In this document: piece after piece, positions 1-7,060 of the stretch
Position numbering within the stretch: position 1 is the first letter of the stretch
How the letters are laid out: each line of letters opens with the position of its first letter
Assembly: GCA_028683955.1 (NCBI GenBank)
Contig: JAQUGR010000001.1
Coordinates: 124,001-188,000 of the forward strand
Source of the DNA: Bacillota bacterium
GTDB lineage: Bacteria; Bacillota; TC1
Direction: 5' to 3'
Length of the DNA: 64,000 nt
The notes under the pieces: generated by a model
Database searches by the model: none
Told to the model about the DNA's origin: nothing
What the model saw: only the letters and a program-made list of their open reading frames with translations
Position numbers and translations under genes: made by a program

Positions 1-617
1 ATAGTAAAAGTGATTTAAAGGTAGAGAGTCGCTATGCTATTGGATACATGTATGCTGAGTCTTTTTCATGTGATGAAACTGGTACATTAACAAATGGAGA
101 ATTGAAAGTATCAGGTAGAGCATTTGATCCTGCTGATTTTGGTGATGAAAGTGTTTTGAATGGAAGACTGTATGACAATACAATAAACAAAAATTCTAAT
201 ATGAATCTTGAATTGTCTAATGGTAGTAAAGTTGATAATTTTTATGCAAAATATTTTAATCCATTAAATATTGATTTAAATGAATACGAATTTGATGATA
301 TTGATGAAAATAATGGGCAGATTACATATGCGCAAACTGATGTGCAAAATAGCATTGAGAATGGACAGACTATATTTATTTATGATTATATATATTATTA
401 CTTTGTTGGGGATAAAAGAGATTATAGTATAAGTCATGGTGAAATAAATGAAATAACTATTAAAAGTTATATTGATATTTCAGATAAAATGGATGAGTTT
501 ATAAATGCTGATTTTGGTAGCAGATTTATTCTTGCAGATACTATTAATCAAACATTAGGGGATGATTTTTTAAAAGGTATTTATTTGGTAGATGAATTCA
601 TGGCAGATTTTAAATAG
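1..617 (+). CDS. Hypothetical protein, 5' end outside window
   Basis: The reading frame is open from base 3 and ends with TAG at 615-617, so the start lies upstream of the window; the ATG at 48 is only the first internal methionine. About 204 residues are visible. The visible part is acidic (many Asp and Glu), has no obvious membrane segment or cysteine motif, and I do not recognise a family. It reads like the soluble or extracytoplasmic C-terminal part of a larger protein, but that is a guess from composition. A strong terminator follows at once and is shared with the convergent lyase gene. Confidence 0.6.
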   Translation, partial: SKSDLKVESRYAIGYMYAESFSCDETGTLTNGELKVSGRAFDPADFGDESVLNGRLYDNTINKNSNMNLELSNGSKVDNFYAKYFNPLNIDLNEYEFDDIDENNGQITYAQTDVQNSIENGQTIFIYDYIYYYFVGDKRDYSISHGEINEITIKSYIDISDKMDEFINADFGSRFILADTINQTLGDDFLKGIYLVDEFMADFK

Positions 618-660
618 AAAAGGTGCACTTATATAAGTGCACCTTTTCTATTTGTTTTTT
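618..660. terminator. Bidirectional intrinsic terminator
   Basis: A 30-base perfect palindrome at 618-647 (arms AAAAGGTGCACTTAT and its complement) is followed by a T-rich run to 660. It lies between convergent genes and overlaps the stop codon of the minus-strand lyase, so it can end transcripts from both sides. Confidence 0.85.
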
Positions 661-2107
661 ATAAGCTATCTCCAAAATCTTCTTTATATTTAGCAACCAG
701 TTTATTTTGCCAATCACCTTTAGCGGTAAGTTTACCAAAAAAGAAACGTAGTAATTTAGGCTCTTCAACAAATTCTAAACCACCAATCAATTTTCTGTTT
801 TCATATAACCATTTTAAACGATCAACAGCATAATCTATTTGAGACATTGTAAATACTCTTCTCGGTAAGGCCAATCTTAGCAATTCCATATTAGCATAAT
901 GATCACTGCCATCTGGATTTCTTTCTTCAGAAACTGTTCCTCTTTCCATACCTCTAATACCACTAGCAATATACATGGCTGAAGCTAAGGCCCCAGCAGG
1001 ATATTCATTTTGTGGTACATGGTCAAGAAAGGCCATTGCATCAACATGACAACCAAGGCCACCAGCTGGAGTTACAACTGGAACACCAGCTTCTACTAGT
1101 TTTTCCACCATGTATTGAGTGAATAATGGGCCTTGACTAATCATATCCTCGTCCATAGTTTCTTCAAGACCTATTGCTAAAGCTTCAATTTCTCTAACAC
1201 TCATTCCTCCGTAAGTTAGGAAACCTTCATAAAGAGTAATTAGCTCTCTCATTTTCATATATGCATCTTTACTATTAGTGATTATTCCACCACCTCTAGC
1301 GTGTCCTAATTTCCTAGCTGAAAAATAGATTATATCACAAAGATCAGATATTTCTTTATTTAATTCTCTAATGCTTTTATCCTTGTATTCAGCTTCTCTT
1401 GTTTTAATGAAGTATAGATTATCAGCAAGTAGGGAAGAATCCATTACCAACATTATTCCATGTTTATCACAAACACTTCTAACTTCCTTCATGTTTTTAA
1501 GAGAAATTGGTTGTCCACCAATTAAATTTGTTCCAGCTTCTAGTCTAACAAAGGCTATTTTATCAGCTCCATTTTTTGCAATAAGATTTTCTAATAACCC
1601 AATATCCATATTCCCTTTAAATGGCTCATCACTTGTTATATTTAGGCCATCTTTTGTTATTATTTCTTCTACAATGCCACCATTAAGTTGGATGTGAGCT
1701 TTTGTTGTAGTAAAGTGATAGTTCATTGGAACTATTTGCCCCTCTTTAACAAAAACTTGAGAAAGTATGCTTTCGCAAGCTCTTCCTTGGTGCGCTGGTA
1801 GAAAATATTCTTTATGGAAAAGTTCTCTAATTTTATTTTCTAGTTTTGTATATGTAGCTGAACCGGCATAACTATCATCAGCTTCTAGCATGGAAGCAAC
1901 TTGTTTGTCGCTCATAGCATTGACTCCACTATCTGTTAACATATCAAGATAAACGTCTTTGTTTAAAAGTAAAAAGGTATTATTACCAGCTTCCTTTATA
2001 TGTTCAAGTCTTTCTTCCACTGGTGGTAGATTTAGTTTTTGAACGACTCTTACTTTGTGCATTTCTAATGGTGCAGTTTTACCATAGAAAAATTTTACAT
2101 TGGCCAT
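659..2107 (-). CDS. Tyrosine phenol-lyase-like beta-eliminating lyase (PLP)
   Basis: A 482-residue PLP enzyme of the tryptophanase/tyrosine phenol-lyase family, which cleaves aromatic or related amino acids to pyruvate, ammonia and the side chain. Matching to Citrobacter tyrosine phenol-lyase (TPL) from memory gives a steady offset of about 8-9 residues: Tyr80, Arg109, Thr133, Asn194, Asp223 and the PLP lysine Lys266 (SARK motif) are all in place. Thr133, Arg389 and Phe455 follow TPL rather than tryptophanase, which has Asp, Ile and His there. Leu226 replaces the conserved Arg (Arg217 in TPL, Arg226 in TnaA) that contacts the PLP 3'-oxygen, and the Lys-Asp after the cofactor lysine is Lys-Leu. 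The substrate may therefore be neither Trp nor Tyr. The gene is monocistronic, has a good AGGAG site, and shows no tnaC-like leader. Confidence 0.8.
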   Translation of the reverse strand: MANVKFFYGKTAPLEMHKVRVVQKLNLPPVEERLEHIKEAGNNTFLLLNKDVYLDMLTDSGVNAMSDKQVASMLEADDSYAGSATYTKLENKIRELFHKEYFLPAHQGRACESILSQVFVKEGQIVPMNYHFTTTKAHIQLNGGIVEEIITKDGLNITSDEPFKGNMDIGLLENLIAKNGADKIAFVRLEAGTNLIGGQPISLKNMKEVRSVCDKHGIMLVMDSSLLADNLYFIKTREAEYKDKSIRELNKEISDLCDIIYFSARKLGHARGGGIITNSKDAYMKMRELITLYEGFLTYGGMSVREIEALAIGLEETMDEDMISQGPLFTQYMVEKLVEAGVPVVTPAGGLGCHVDAMAFLDHVPQNEYPAGALASAMYIASGIRGMERGTVSEERNPDGSDHYANMELLRLALPRRVFTMSQIDYAVDRLKWLYENRKLIGGLEFVEEPKLLRFFFGKLTAKGDWQNKLVAKYKEDFGDSL

Positions 2108-2154
2108 CTAAACAACTCCTATTCATTTATTACTTCTTTTATTGTATGCATATT

Positions 2155-2183
2155 ATTGTATAATTAAATAAAGTATAATTCAA
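2155..2183 (-). promoter_or_regulatory. Probable promoter of the lyase gene
   Basis: On the minus strand TTGAAT (2183-2178), a 17-base spacer and TACAAT (2160-2155) lie about 50 bases upstream of the ATG. Spacing fits a vegetative promoter. No operator is obvious. Confidence 0.5.
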
Positions 2184-2251
2184 TAATTGTTATATTTATT
2201 TTGTGTAATTTATGATTTTTTAATAAAAAGGTATTCAATAAATAAATTCTA

Positions 2252-2260
2252 TGTTATAAT
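2252..2260 (+). promoter_or_regulatory. Extended -10 promoter of small zinc-ribbon gene
   Basis: TGTTATAAT at 2252-2260 is an extended -10 element with no good -35. It predicts a leader of about 85 bases before the ATG at 2352. Confidence 0.5.
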
Positions 2261-2292
2261 GCGCGTATAAGGAATGTAATTTTAATCAGTAT

Positions 2293-2346
2293 CTCCATTA
2301 TTAGAGAATCATGTATTAAAAAAACAAGTCCCAAATATAATGGAGG
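2293..2346 (+). promoter_or_regulatory. Leader helix masking the Shine-Dalgarno site
   Basis: CTCCATTAT at 2293-2301 is the exact complement of ATAATGGAG at 2337-2345, which contains the ribosome-binding site of the gene at 2352. A flanking T-G wobble would extend the helix to 10 pairs. If formed it would block translation; a thermometer or translational switch is inferred. Confidence 0.45.
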
Positions 2347-2351
2347 TAAAG

Positions 2352-2516
2352 ATGAGCGATAAAACATTAGTTTGTTCTGATTGCGGAGCTGAATTTGTTT
2401 TCACTGAAGGCGAGCAAGAATTCTACGCTGAAAAAGGTTTTACAAACGAACCTAAAAGATGTCCAGAGTGCAGAAGACAAAAGAAACAACAAAGAAGAAC
2501 AAGTTACAACGATTAA
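2352..2516 (+). CDS. Small zinc-ribbon protein (zf-trcl-like), 54 aa
   Basis: A 54-codon gene with start ATG at 2352 and a strong GGAGG six bases upstream. The protein has two Cys-X2-Cys knuckles (VCSDC near residues 8-11 and RCPEC near 37-40) and a basic, Gln/Arg/Lys-rich tail. It resembles the probable zinc-ribbon family (zf-trcl, PF13451) common in clostridia, whose members carry a similar FVFTEGEQEFYAEKGF core. The role is unknown; the basic tail suggests nucleic acid or ribosome contact, which is inference. It has its own promoter and terminator. The leader can hide the ribosome site (see separate entry), so expression may be controlled at translation. Confidence 0.88.
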   Translation: MSDKTLVCSDCGAEFVFTEGEQEFYAEKGFTNEPKRCPECRRQKKQQRRTSYND

Positions 2517-2518
2517 TT

Positions 2519-2547
2519 AAAAAAAGTGCCTATGGCACTTTTTTTTT
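2519..2547 (+). terminator. Intrinsic terminator after zinc-ribbon gene
   Basis: Stem AAAAAGTGCC / GGCACTTTTT with loop TAT, then a run of T. It sits just after the stop codon at 2514-2516. Confidence 0.85.
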
Positions 2548-2584
2548 GTATGTGCTATCATTATCAACGTAAGCATTAATATAG

Positions 2585-2826
2585 TTTTTAGTAATGTACG
2601 GGAAAACAGTTAAAATCTGTTGCAGCCTCCGCTACTGTAAGCACTGATTAGTTTCTAAAATGTCACTGTCGCAAGATGGGAAGACAGAAACTAAGTTTTA
2701 GGTGTAAGCCAGGAGACCGATTACTGAAAAAATGCGGTTATATTTCGGAAGGAGGTATATTCCTATGGCAAAAGTGTATAATCTAAGGCTGTAGACCCTC
2801 TTTTCTTAAGAAGAAAAGAGGGTTTT
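2585..2826 (+). ncRNA. Cobalamin riboswitch with terminator platform
   Basis: The 373-base gap between the zinc-ribbon gene and the DUF4430 gene is filled by this element. Conserved cobalamin-aptamer blocks are visible: ACGGGAA (2598-2604), TTGCAGCCTCCGCTACTGTAA (about 2620-2640, the B12-box core) and AAGCCAGGAGACC (2706-2718). AGTAAT (2590-2595) pairs with ATTACT (2720-2725) as P1. Downstream is a strong terminator with arms 2795-2807 and 2811-2823 followed by TTTTT. GGAAGGAGG at 2747-2755 can pair over nine positions (two G-U) with the terminator 5' arm at 2797-2805, giving a ready antiterminator. It should switch the two genes downstream off when cobalamin is abundant. Confidence 0.9.
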
Positions 2827-2889
2827 TTAGTTTTGTAGAGAAAGTAATGAAAAAACCAAGATTTGTAAAATTGTAGAGGAGTGAAAAAA

Positions 2890-3285
2890 ATGAGCAAAAA
2901 GATGAAAATAATTTTAGGTATAGTGTTTGTAGCTATCGTAGGAGGTTTGTTTGGAGTTTATCAATTAGTTAAACCTCAACCAGTTGAAGGAGCTAAGTCA
3001 TTGTCTATTACAGTAGTAAGTGATAGAGATACATATAAGAAGGATTTTATAGTTCATACTGATGAAGAGTTCTTAGGTAACGCTTTAGTCAATGATGGCA
3101 TTGTAGATGCTAAAGAGTCTGATTTTGGAAGATACATCACCACTGTTAAAGGCATGAAGGATGACCAAGCTAATGAATACTGGTGGGGCATTGAAGTTAA
3201 TCATGAAATGGCAGCTACAGGTATGGATGATATAGCCATTAAAGATGGAGATTTGGTTACTTTGACTCTTAATCAAGGTTATTAG
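2890..3285 (+). CDS. DUF4430 (transcobalamin-like) membrane-anchored protein
   Basis: The start is taken as ATG 2890, because the AGAGGAG site at 2875-2881 is correctly spaced for it and overlaps the alternative GTG at 2881. The 131-residue product has a basic N-terminus and one hydrophobic segment (about residues 5-25) that looks like an uncleaved signal anchor; there is no lipobox cysteine. The rest matches DUF4430, a fold shared with the C-terminal domain of intrinsic factor and transcobalamin (EYWWGIEVN and DGDLVTLTL motifs). It follows a cobalamin riboswitch and is eight bases from an ECF-type membrane protein, so a surface cobalamin-capture role is likely. That function is inferred from context and fold. 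Confidence 0.82.
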   Translation: MSKKMKIILGIVFVAIVGGLFGVYQLVKPQPVEGAKSLSITVVSDRDTYKKDFIVHTDEEFLGNALVNDGIVDAKESDFGRYITTVKGMKDDQANEYWWGIEVNHEMAATGMDDIAIKDGDLVTLTLNQGY

Positions 3286-3293
3286 GAGTTAAT

Positions 3294-3797
3294 ATGAATA
3301 GCAAGAGACTTGCTAGGATAGCAATATCAGCTCTATTAATGTTTGTAGTACATGTTGGTTTAGCAGGTCTACCTAATATTGAGTTAGTAAGTTTGTTAAT
3401 TCTTTTATATTCTAGGGTATGGAGTAAAGATGTTTTATTTATAACTATAATTTATGTCCTATTTACAGGAATATATTGGGGTATGGGTCTTTGGTGGGTT
3501 ACATATTTATTTGTATGGCCTGCCTTTGGTCTTTTTTGCAACTTGATTCTTAAGAGAGTTAATGATTGGTTCTTACTAGCTATAATATTGGGCATGTTTG
3601 GTTTAACCTTTGGGTTTTACTTTGCAATACCATATGCTTTATATGATCCAGTCTATGCATTTAATTATTGGATAATGGGAATTCCATTTGATGTAATGCA
3701 TTCTATAAGTAACTTTGCAGGTGGTATATTCCTAGGGTATCCTTTAAGTAAGGTTTTTATAAGGATAAGAGACAATAGTTATGTTCATAATGATTGA
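3294..3797 (+). CDS. ECF transporter S component, probable cobalamin/precursor
   Basis: A 167-residue integral membrane protein with about five or six hydrophobic segments and a short charged C-tail, the size and shape of an energy-coupling factor (ECF) substrate-binding subunit. A conserved-looking NWIMGIPFDVMHSISNFAGG stretch near residues 120-140 resembles the family's last helices. It sits directly behind the DUF4430 gene under the same cobalamin riboswitch, so the likely substrate is cobalamin or a precursor. No ECF ATPases or EcfT are in the window, so it would share a housekeeping ECF module. Family call good, substrate inferred. Confidence 0.75.
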   Translation: MNSKRLARIAISALLMFVVHVGLAGLPNIELVSLLILLYSRVWSKDVLFITIIYVLFTGIYWGMGLWWVTYLFVWPAFGLFCNLILKRVNDWFLLAIILGMFGLTFGFYFAIPYALYDPVYAFNYWIMGIPFDVMHSISNFAGGIFLGYPLSKVFIRIRDNSYVHND

Positions 3798-3920
3798 TGT
3801 TGCAAATACAATATATAATGTAATAAGTTGGCCTATCTATTTGTAGTGTATATATTGTTTAAATAAATTAATACTTATATAATTGTCTTAATAGTACTTT
3901 AATTTATAGGAGGATTTAAG

Positions 3921-4316
3921 ATGGATGAGTTTAGTTTATCTTTCCCAGGAGGGAAAAAAATCGAAATTGACTATGGTAATCATAAGCTACTAACTGATCA
4001 AAAAATAGAAGATGGTGGTAATGATGAGGGAATGTCACCTTTCGATCTATTTCTTGCTTCAATAATAGCTTGTAGTGGAAGTGTAACTTTAGGATTTTTG
4101 AGAAAAAGAAATATTAGTACAAATGATCTTAAAATCAGAATGTATCCAGATTACGATGAGGCAGAAAATAGGGTGAATAAAGTTAGAATAGAAATTGATG
4201 TACCAGATGATTTTCCGGAAAAGTATCTAGGTGCATTAGAAAAAGTATTAGATACATGCACAGTTAAAAAACATTTGGCTAAGCCACCAGAATTTGAAGT
4301 AGTGGTAAAGAAATAA
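3921..4316 (+). CDS. OsmC/Ohr family protein
   Basis: A 131-residue OsmC-type protein. The family reduces organic hydroperoxides with two cysteines; here they are in the SIIACSGS segment (about residue 51) and the LDTCTVKKHL segment (about residue 115). The N-terminal half holds the usual beta strands and the SPFDLFLASI helix. A clean GGAGG precedes the ATG. It is monocistronic, with its own upstream AT-rich promoter region and a terminator after it. Substrate is not predictable; many YhfA-type OsmC proteins have no proven role. Confidence 0.85.
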   Translation: MDEFSLSFPGGKKIEIDYGNHKLLTDQKIEDGGNDEGMSPFDLFLASIIACSGSVTLGFLRKRNISTNDLKIRMYPDYDEAENRVNKVRIEIDVPDDFPEKYLGALEKVLDTCTVKKHLAKPPEFEVVVKK

Positions 4317-4328
4317 GATTTTAAGTAT

Positions 4329-4354
4329 AGCGTAGAGTGATCTACGCTCTTTTA
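4329..4354 (+). terminator. Intrinsic terminator after osmC-like gene
   Basis: Stem AGCGTAGA / TCTACGCT with GTGA loop (4329-4348) followed by CTTTTATTT. Confidence 0.8.
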
Positions 4355-4410
4355 TTTCAGGTTTTAGATTTAATTATTATTTAGATATGGACTTAAAGAG
4401 ATTATTATTA

Positions 4411-4441
4411 TATAATCAAATTGACCTACCTTACGGTAGGT
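4411..4441 (+). promoter_or_regulatory. -10 box with TetR-type palindromic operator
   Basis: TATAAT at 4411-4416 is followed eight bases later by the inverted repeat ACCTACC-TTAC-GGTAGGT (4424-4441). A palindrome over the transcription start just ahead of a TetR gene is the usual autoregulation site. Confidence 0.7.
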
Positions 4442-4464
4442 AGTTTTATGTAAGGAGCCTAATG

Positions 4465-5025
4465 ATGGAAACAAAGAAAAAAATTATTGAAACAGCAGTA
4501 AGTTTGTTTGCTGAAAAAGGAACAAGTTTTTCTATTTCTGAGGTCACTAAAGAAGTTGGTATTCAAAAAGCTTCTTTTTATGCACATTTTTCAAGTAAGG
4601 AAAATCTCCTTTATGAAATAATTGATAAAGAAATAGATAATTATTTTTTTGAAGTTAAAGAAGAAAATAGAGAACTTAAAACAATATTTTTTTCAATTTT
4701 AAATTACTATGAAGGAGCAGAAACAAAACTATACTTTTGGAAAAGACTATTGCTCTTTCCCCCACAAATATTTAAAAATACTTTATTAAAAAAAATAGAT
4801 AAATTATCAATACAAAGACTTGAAATCATTAAAGAAATTTTCAAGAAATATATTGATGAGGATCTAATACCATCACAGAATATAAAAAATTCTGCTATTG
4901 CTTTTCTGGCTTTAATACATGGATTGTTATCAAGTAAAATCATATATGATTTTAGAAATGAAAATAATGAGTACAATTATATTTGGGAAGATTATTGGAG
5001 AGGAATAGGAGGGAAGAATAAATGA
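4465..5025 (+). CDS. TetR/AcrR family regulator
   Basis: A 186-residue TetR-type repressor: an N-terminal helix-turn-helix (residues about 1-50, with the typical TKEVGIQKASFYAHFSSKEN recognition region) and a divergent helical ligand domain. ATG 4465 is preferred over ATG 4462 because it gives seven rather than four bases from AAGGAG. Its stop overlaps the start of the SulP transporter (ATGA), so the two are translationally coupled. The palindrome in its own promoter suggests it represses itself and the transporter until an unknown ligand, perhaps the transported anion or a toxic compound, binds. Confidence 0.9.
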   Translation: METKKKIIETAVSLFAEKGTSFSISEVTKEVGIQKASFYAHFSSKENLLYEIIDKEIDNYFFEVKEENRELKTIFFSILNYYEGAETKLYFWKRLLLFPPQIFKNTLLKKIDKLSIQRLEIIKEIFKKYIDEDLIPSQNIKNSAIAFLALIHGLLSSKIIYDFRNENNEYNYIWEDYWRGIGGKNK

Positions 5026-6701
5026 TGATGCCAAAACTTTTTTCACTATTAAAAGATAATAGGCAAGAGTTTACAAAAAAAAGAATAATAAGAGATATTA
5101 TGTCTGGAATAATAGTTGCTGTAATTGCCTTACCTTTATCAATAGCATTAGCTATTGCTTCTGGGGTATCACCAGAAAAGGGTCTGATAACTGCTATAAT
5201 TGGTGGATTTATAATTTCTTTTTTTGGTGGGAGCAGAGTACAAATAGGTGGACCGACTGGTGCCTTTGTTATTATAATTTATGGAATTATTCAAAAATAC
5301 AGCTTTGAAGGATTGGCAGTTGCTACTGTTATGGCTGGAATAATATTAATAATTTTTGGCTTGGTAAAATTTGGTAGTGTTATAAAATATATACCTTATT
5401 CAATAACAACAGGGTTTACAGCAGGTATTGCGATTGTGCTATTCTCAACTCAAATAAAAGATTTCCTTGGTCTAAGGATGGTCCTTGTTCCTTCGGAGTT
5501 TTTTGAAAAATGGGGAGCGTATTTTTCCAGTATAAGTAGTATACAAATAGAAACTATTTTAGTTGGTATTATTGCCCTTTTAATTATTATATATATGCCT
5601 AAAATAAATAAAAAAATTCCTGGAGCACTTGTGGCTTTAGTAGTTACAACTGTAATAGTTCAGATTTTTCATCTTCCTGTTGAAACTATAGGTAGTCGTT
5701 TTGGTGAAGTATCTTCTACAATACCTATGCCTAACATACCAAACATCAACTTCAAGATGGTATCAGATTTAATTCAACCAGCAATTACGATAGCAATTTT
5801 AGCTGGTATCGAATCTTTATTGTCTGCTGTGGTTGCTGATGGGATGATAGGAAAAAAACACAATTCTAATATGGAACTTGTAGCTCAAGGTATTGCCAAT
5901 ATTGCTTGTGCCTTATTTGGTGGGATACCAGCTACGGGTGCAATAGCAAGAACGGCAGCCAATGTTAAAAATGGAGGAAGAACGCCAATAGCTGGAATAG
6001 TTCATTCAGTTTTCCTATTGTTGATAATGATGCTTTTAATGCCTTTCGCTAAGTTGATACCAATGACTACCTTAGCTGCCATACTTATTATCATCTCTTA
6101 CAACATGAGTGAGTGGAGAGCTTTTAAGGATCTTTTTAAATCAACAAAAAGTGATATAGCAGTATTATTAATAACATTTACCCTAACAGTTGTATTTGAT
6201 TTGGTAATAGCTATAGAAATGGGTATGATACTGGCGATGTTTCTGTTTATTAAGAAAAGCTCTGAAGCTACAAATATTAAAAAAATTGACTTTATGTATG
6301 GAGACTCTGCTGAAGAGGGAGAAAATAGTGATATAGATGAGGATCTTGATAGTATTATTAAAGATAATGAAAAGATCATAATATACGAAATAAATGGACC
6401 CTTGTTTTTTGGAGCAGCTAATACTTTTATGGATTTAGTGAATGAAATTGACATTAGAGCTGAAGTAATGATAGTACGAATGAAAAATGTATTAGTATTT
6501 GATGCTACAGCATTAAATGTTTTAAAGAGAATTAAAATTCAATGTAAAAAGCATAAAATAAAATTAATATTTACTGAGGTACAAGAAAAACCTAAGAAAT
6601 TGATGGAAAAATCAGGTTTTGTTGAATCTGTAGGAACTTGGTGTTTTTTCAATACTCTAGATGAGGGCATTGATAAAGCTAAAGAGTTAATTGAAAATTA
6701 A
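5022..6701 (+). CDS. SulP family anion transporter with STAS domain
   Basis: A 559-residue SLC26/SulP transporter. About the first 420 residues hold the membrane core with the family motifs (GLITAIIGG, GGPTGAFV, an IESLLSAVVADG segment with the conserved Glu near residue 267). An acidic linker leads to a C-terminal STAS domain (about 435-555). Such proteins move sulfate, bicarbonate or dicarboxylates; the substrate cannot be told from sequence. The start overlaps the TetR stop by ATGA and has AGGAGGG eight bases upstream, so it is the likely target of that regulator. Confidence 0.92.
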   Translation: MMMPKLFSLLKDNRQEFTKKRIIRDIMSGIIVAVIALPLSIALAIASGVSPEKGLITAIIGGFIISFFGGSRVQIGGPTGAFVIIIYGIIQKYSFEGLAVATVMAGIILIIFGLVKFGSVIKYIPYSITTGFTAGIAIVLFSTQIKDFLGLRMVLVPSEFFEKWGAYFSSISSIQIETILVGIIALLIIIYMPKINKKIPGALVALVVTTVIVQIFHLPVETIGSRFGEVSSTIPMPNIPNINFKMVSDLIQPAITIAILAGIESLLSAVVADGMIGKKHNSNMELVAQGIANIACALFGGIPATGAIARTAANVKNGGRTPIAGIVHSVFLLLIMMLLMPFAKLIPMTTLAAILIIISYNMSEWRAFKDLFKSTKSDIAVLLITFTLTVVFDLVIAIEMGMILAMFLFIKKSSEATNIKKIDFMYGDSAEEGENSDIDEDLDSIIKDNEKIIIYEINGPLFFGAANTFMDLVNEIDIRAEVMIVRMKNVLVFDATALNVLKRIKIQCKKHKIKLIFTEVQEKPKKLMEKSGFVESVGTWCFFNTLDEGIDKAKELIEN

Positions 6702-6716
6702 ATTAGTAAAGCTATA

Positions 6717-6745
6717 GTATTTTAGATTTATATATGCTAAAATAC
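6717..6745 (+). terminator. Possible weak terminator after sulP
   Basis: GTATTTTAG (6717-6725) and CTAAAATAC (6737-6745) form a perfect 9-bp stem just after the gene. There is no T run after it, so termination is uncertain. Confidence 0.35.
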
Positions 6746-6789
6746 AAGCGTATAAGATATTAAAAGTAAATATTAGAGTTAATTTAAAT

Positions 6790-7040
6790 TCGTTGAGCAA
6801 AGGTAAGTACTTGTTGTCAAACGACAATAGAGAGCTGATGATGGTGGAAATTCGGTGTTAGTAACAGTTAGGAATGGATTTGTGAGAAGCTGGTGGAAAA
6901 TGGAAACATAAGTATATCAAGCCGTATGTCCCACGTTATAGGGTCGGGGGTATGTTAGTACCTTTAAAGGAATTATGAAAATAATTTGAAATTGGGTGGC
7001 ACCACGAGTCAATCGTCCCTTGGATGATTGACTCTTTTTG
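6790..7040 (+). ncRNA. T-box riboswitch, tRNA-Trp specific
   Basis: The 359-base gap before trpE holds a complete T-box leader. Visible parts are the AGAGAGCTGATG...GGTGGAAATTC distal stem I motif (about 6828-6852), the specifier loop GAATGGATT with TGG (Trp codon) at 6875-6877, the T-box sequence TGGGTGGCACCACG (6993-7006) and the terminator GAGTCAATC/GATTGACTC plus T run (7006-7040). The TGGC in the bulge pairs with GCCA, the 3' end expected for bacterial tRNA-Trp, whose discriminator is G. Uncharged tRNA-Trp should promote read-through into the trp operon. Confidence 0.93.
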
Positions 7041-7060
7041 TTTAAGAAAGGATGTTTAAG

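Noticed and set aside
1371-1697. Open frame on the strand opposite the lyase (and many similar antisense frames)
   Set aside because: They lie wholly inside confident genes, lack ribosome sites and resemble no protein family; they arise from the AT-rich codon pattern.
659-2107. Plain tryptophanase (TnaA)
   Set aside because: Three specificity positions fit tyrosine phenol-lyase and a conserved arginine is missing, so the narrower label was avoided.
2765-2794. Nine-codon leader peptide between cobalamin aptamer and terminator
   Set aside because: Its ribosome-like site pairs over nine positions with the terminator 5' arm, so an antiterminator explains it without translation. Not listed as a gene.
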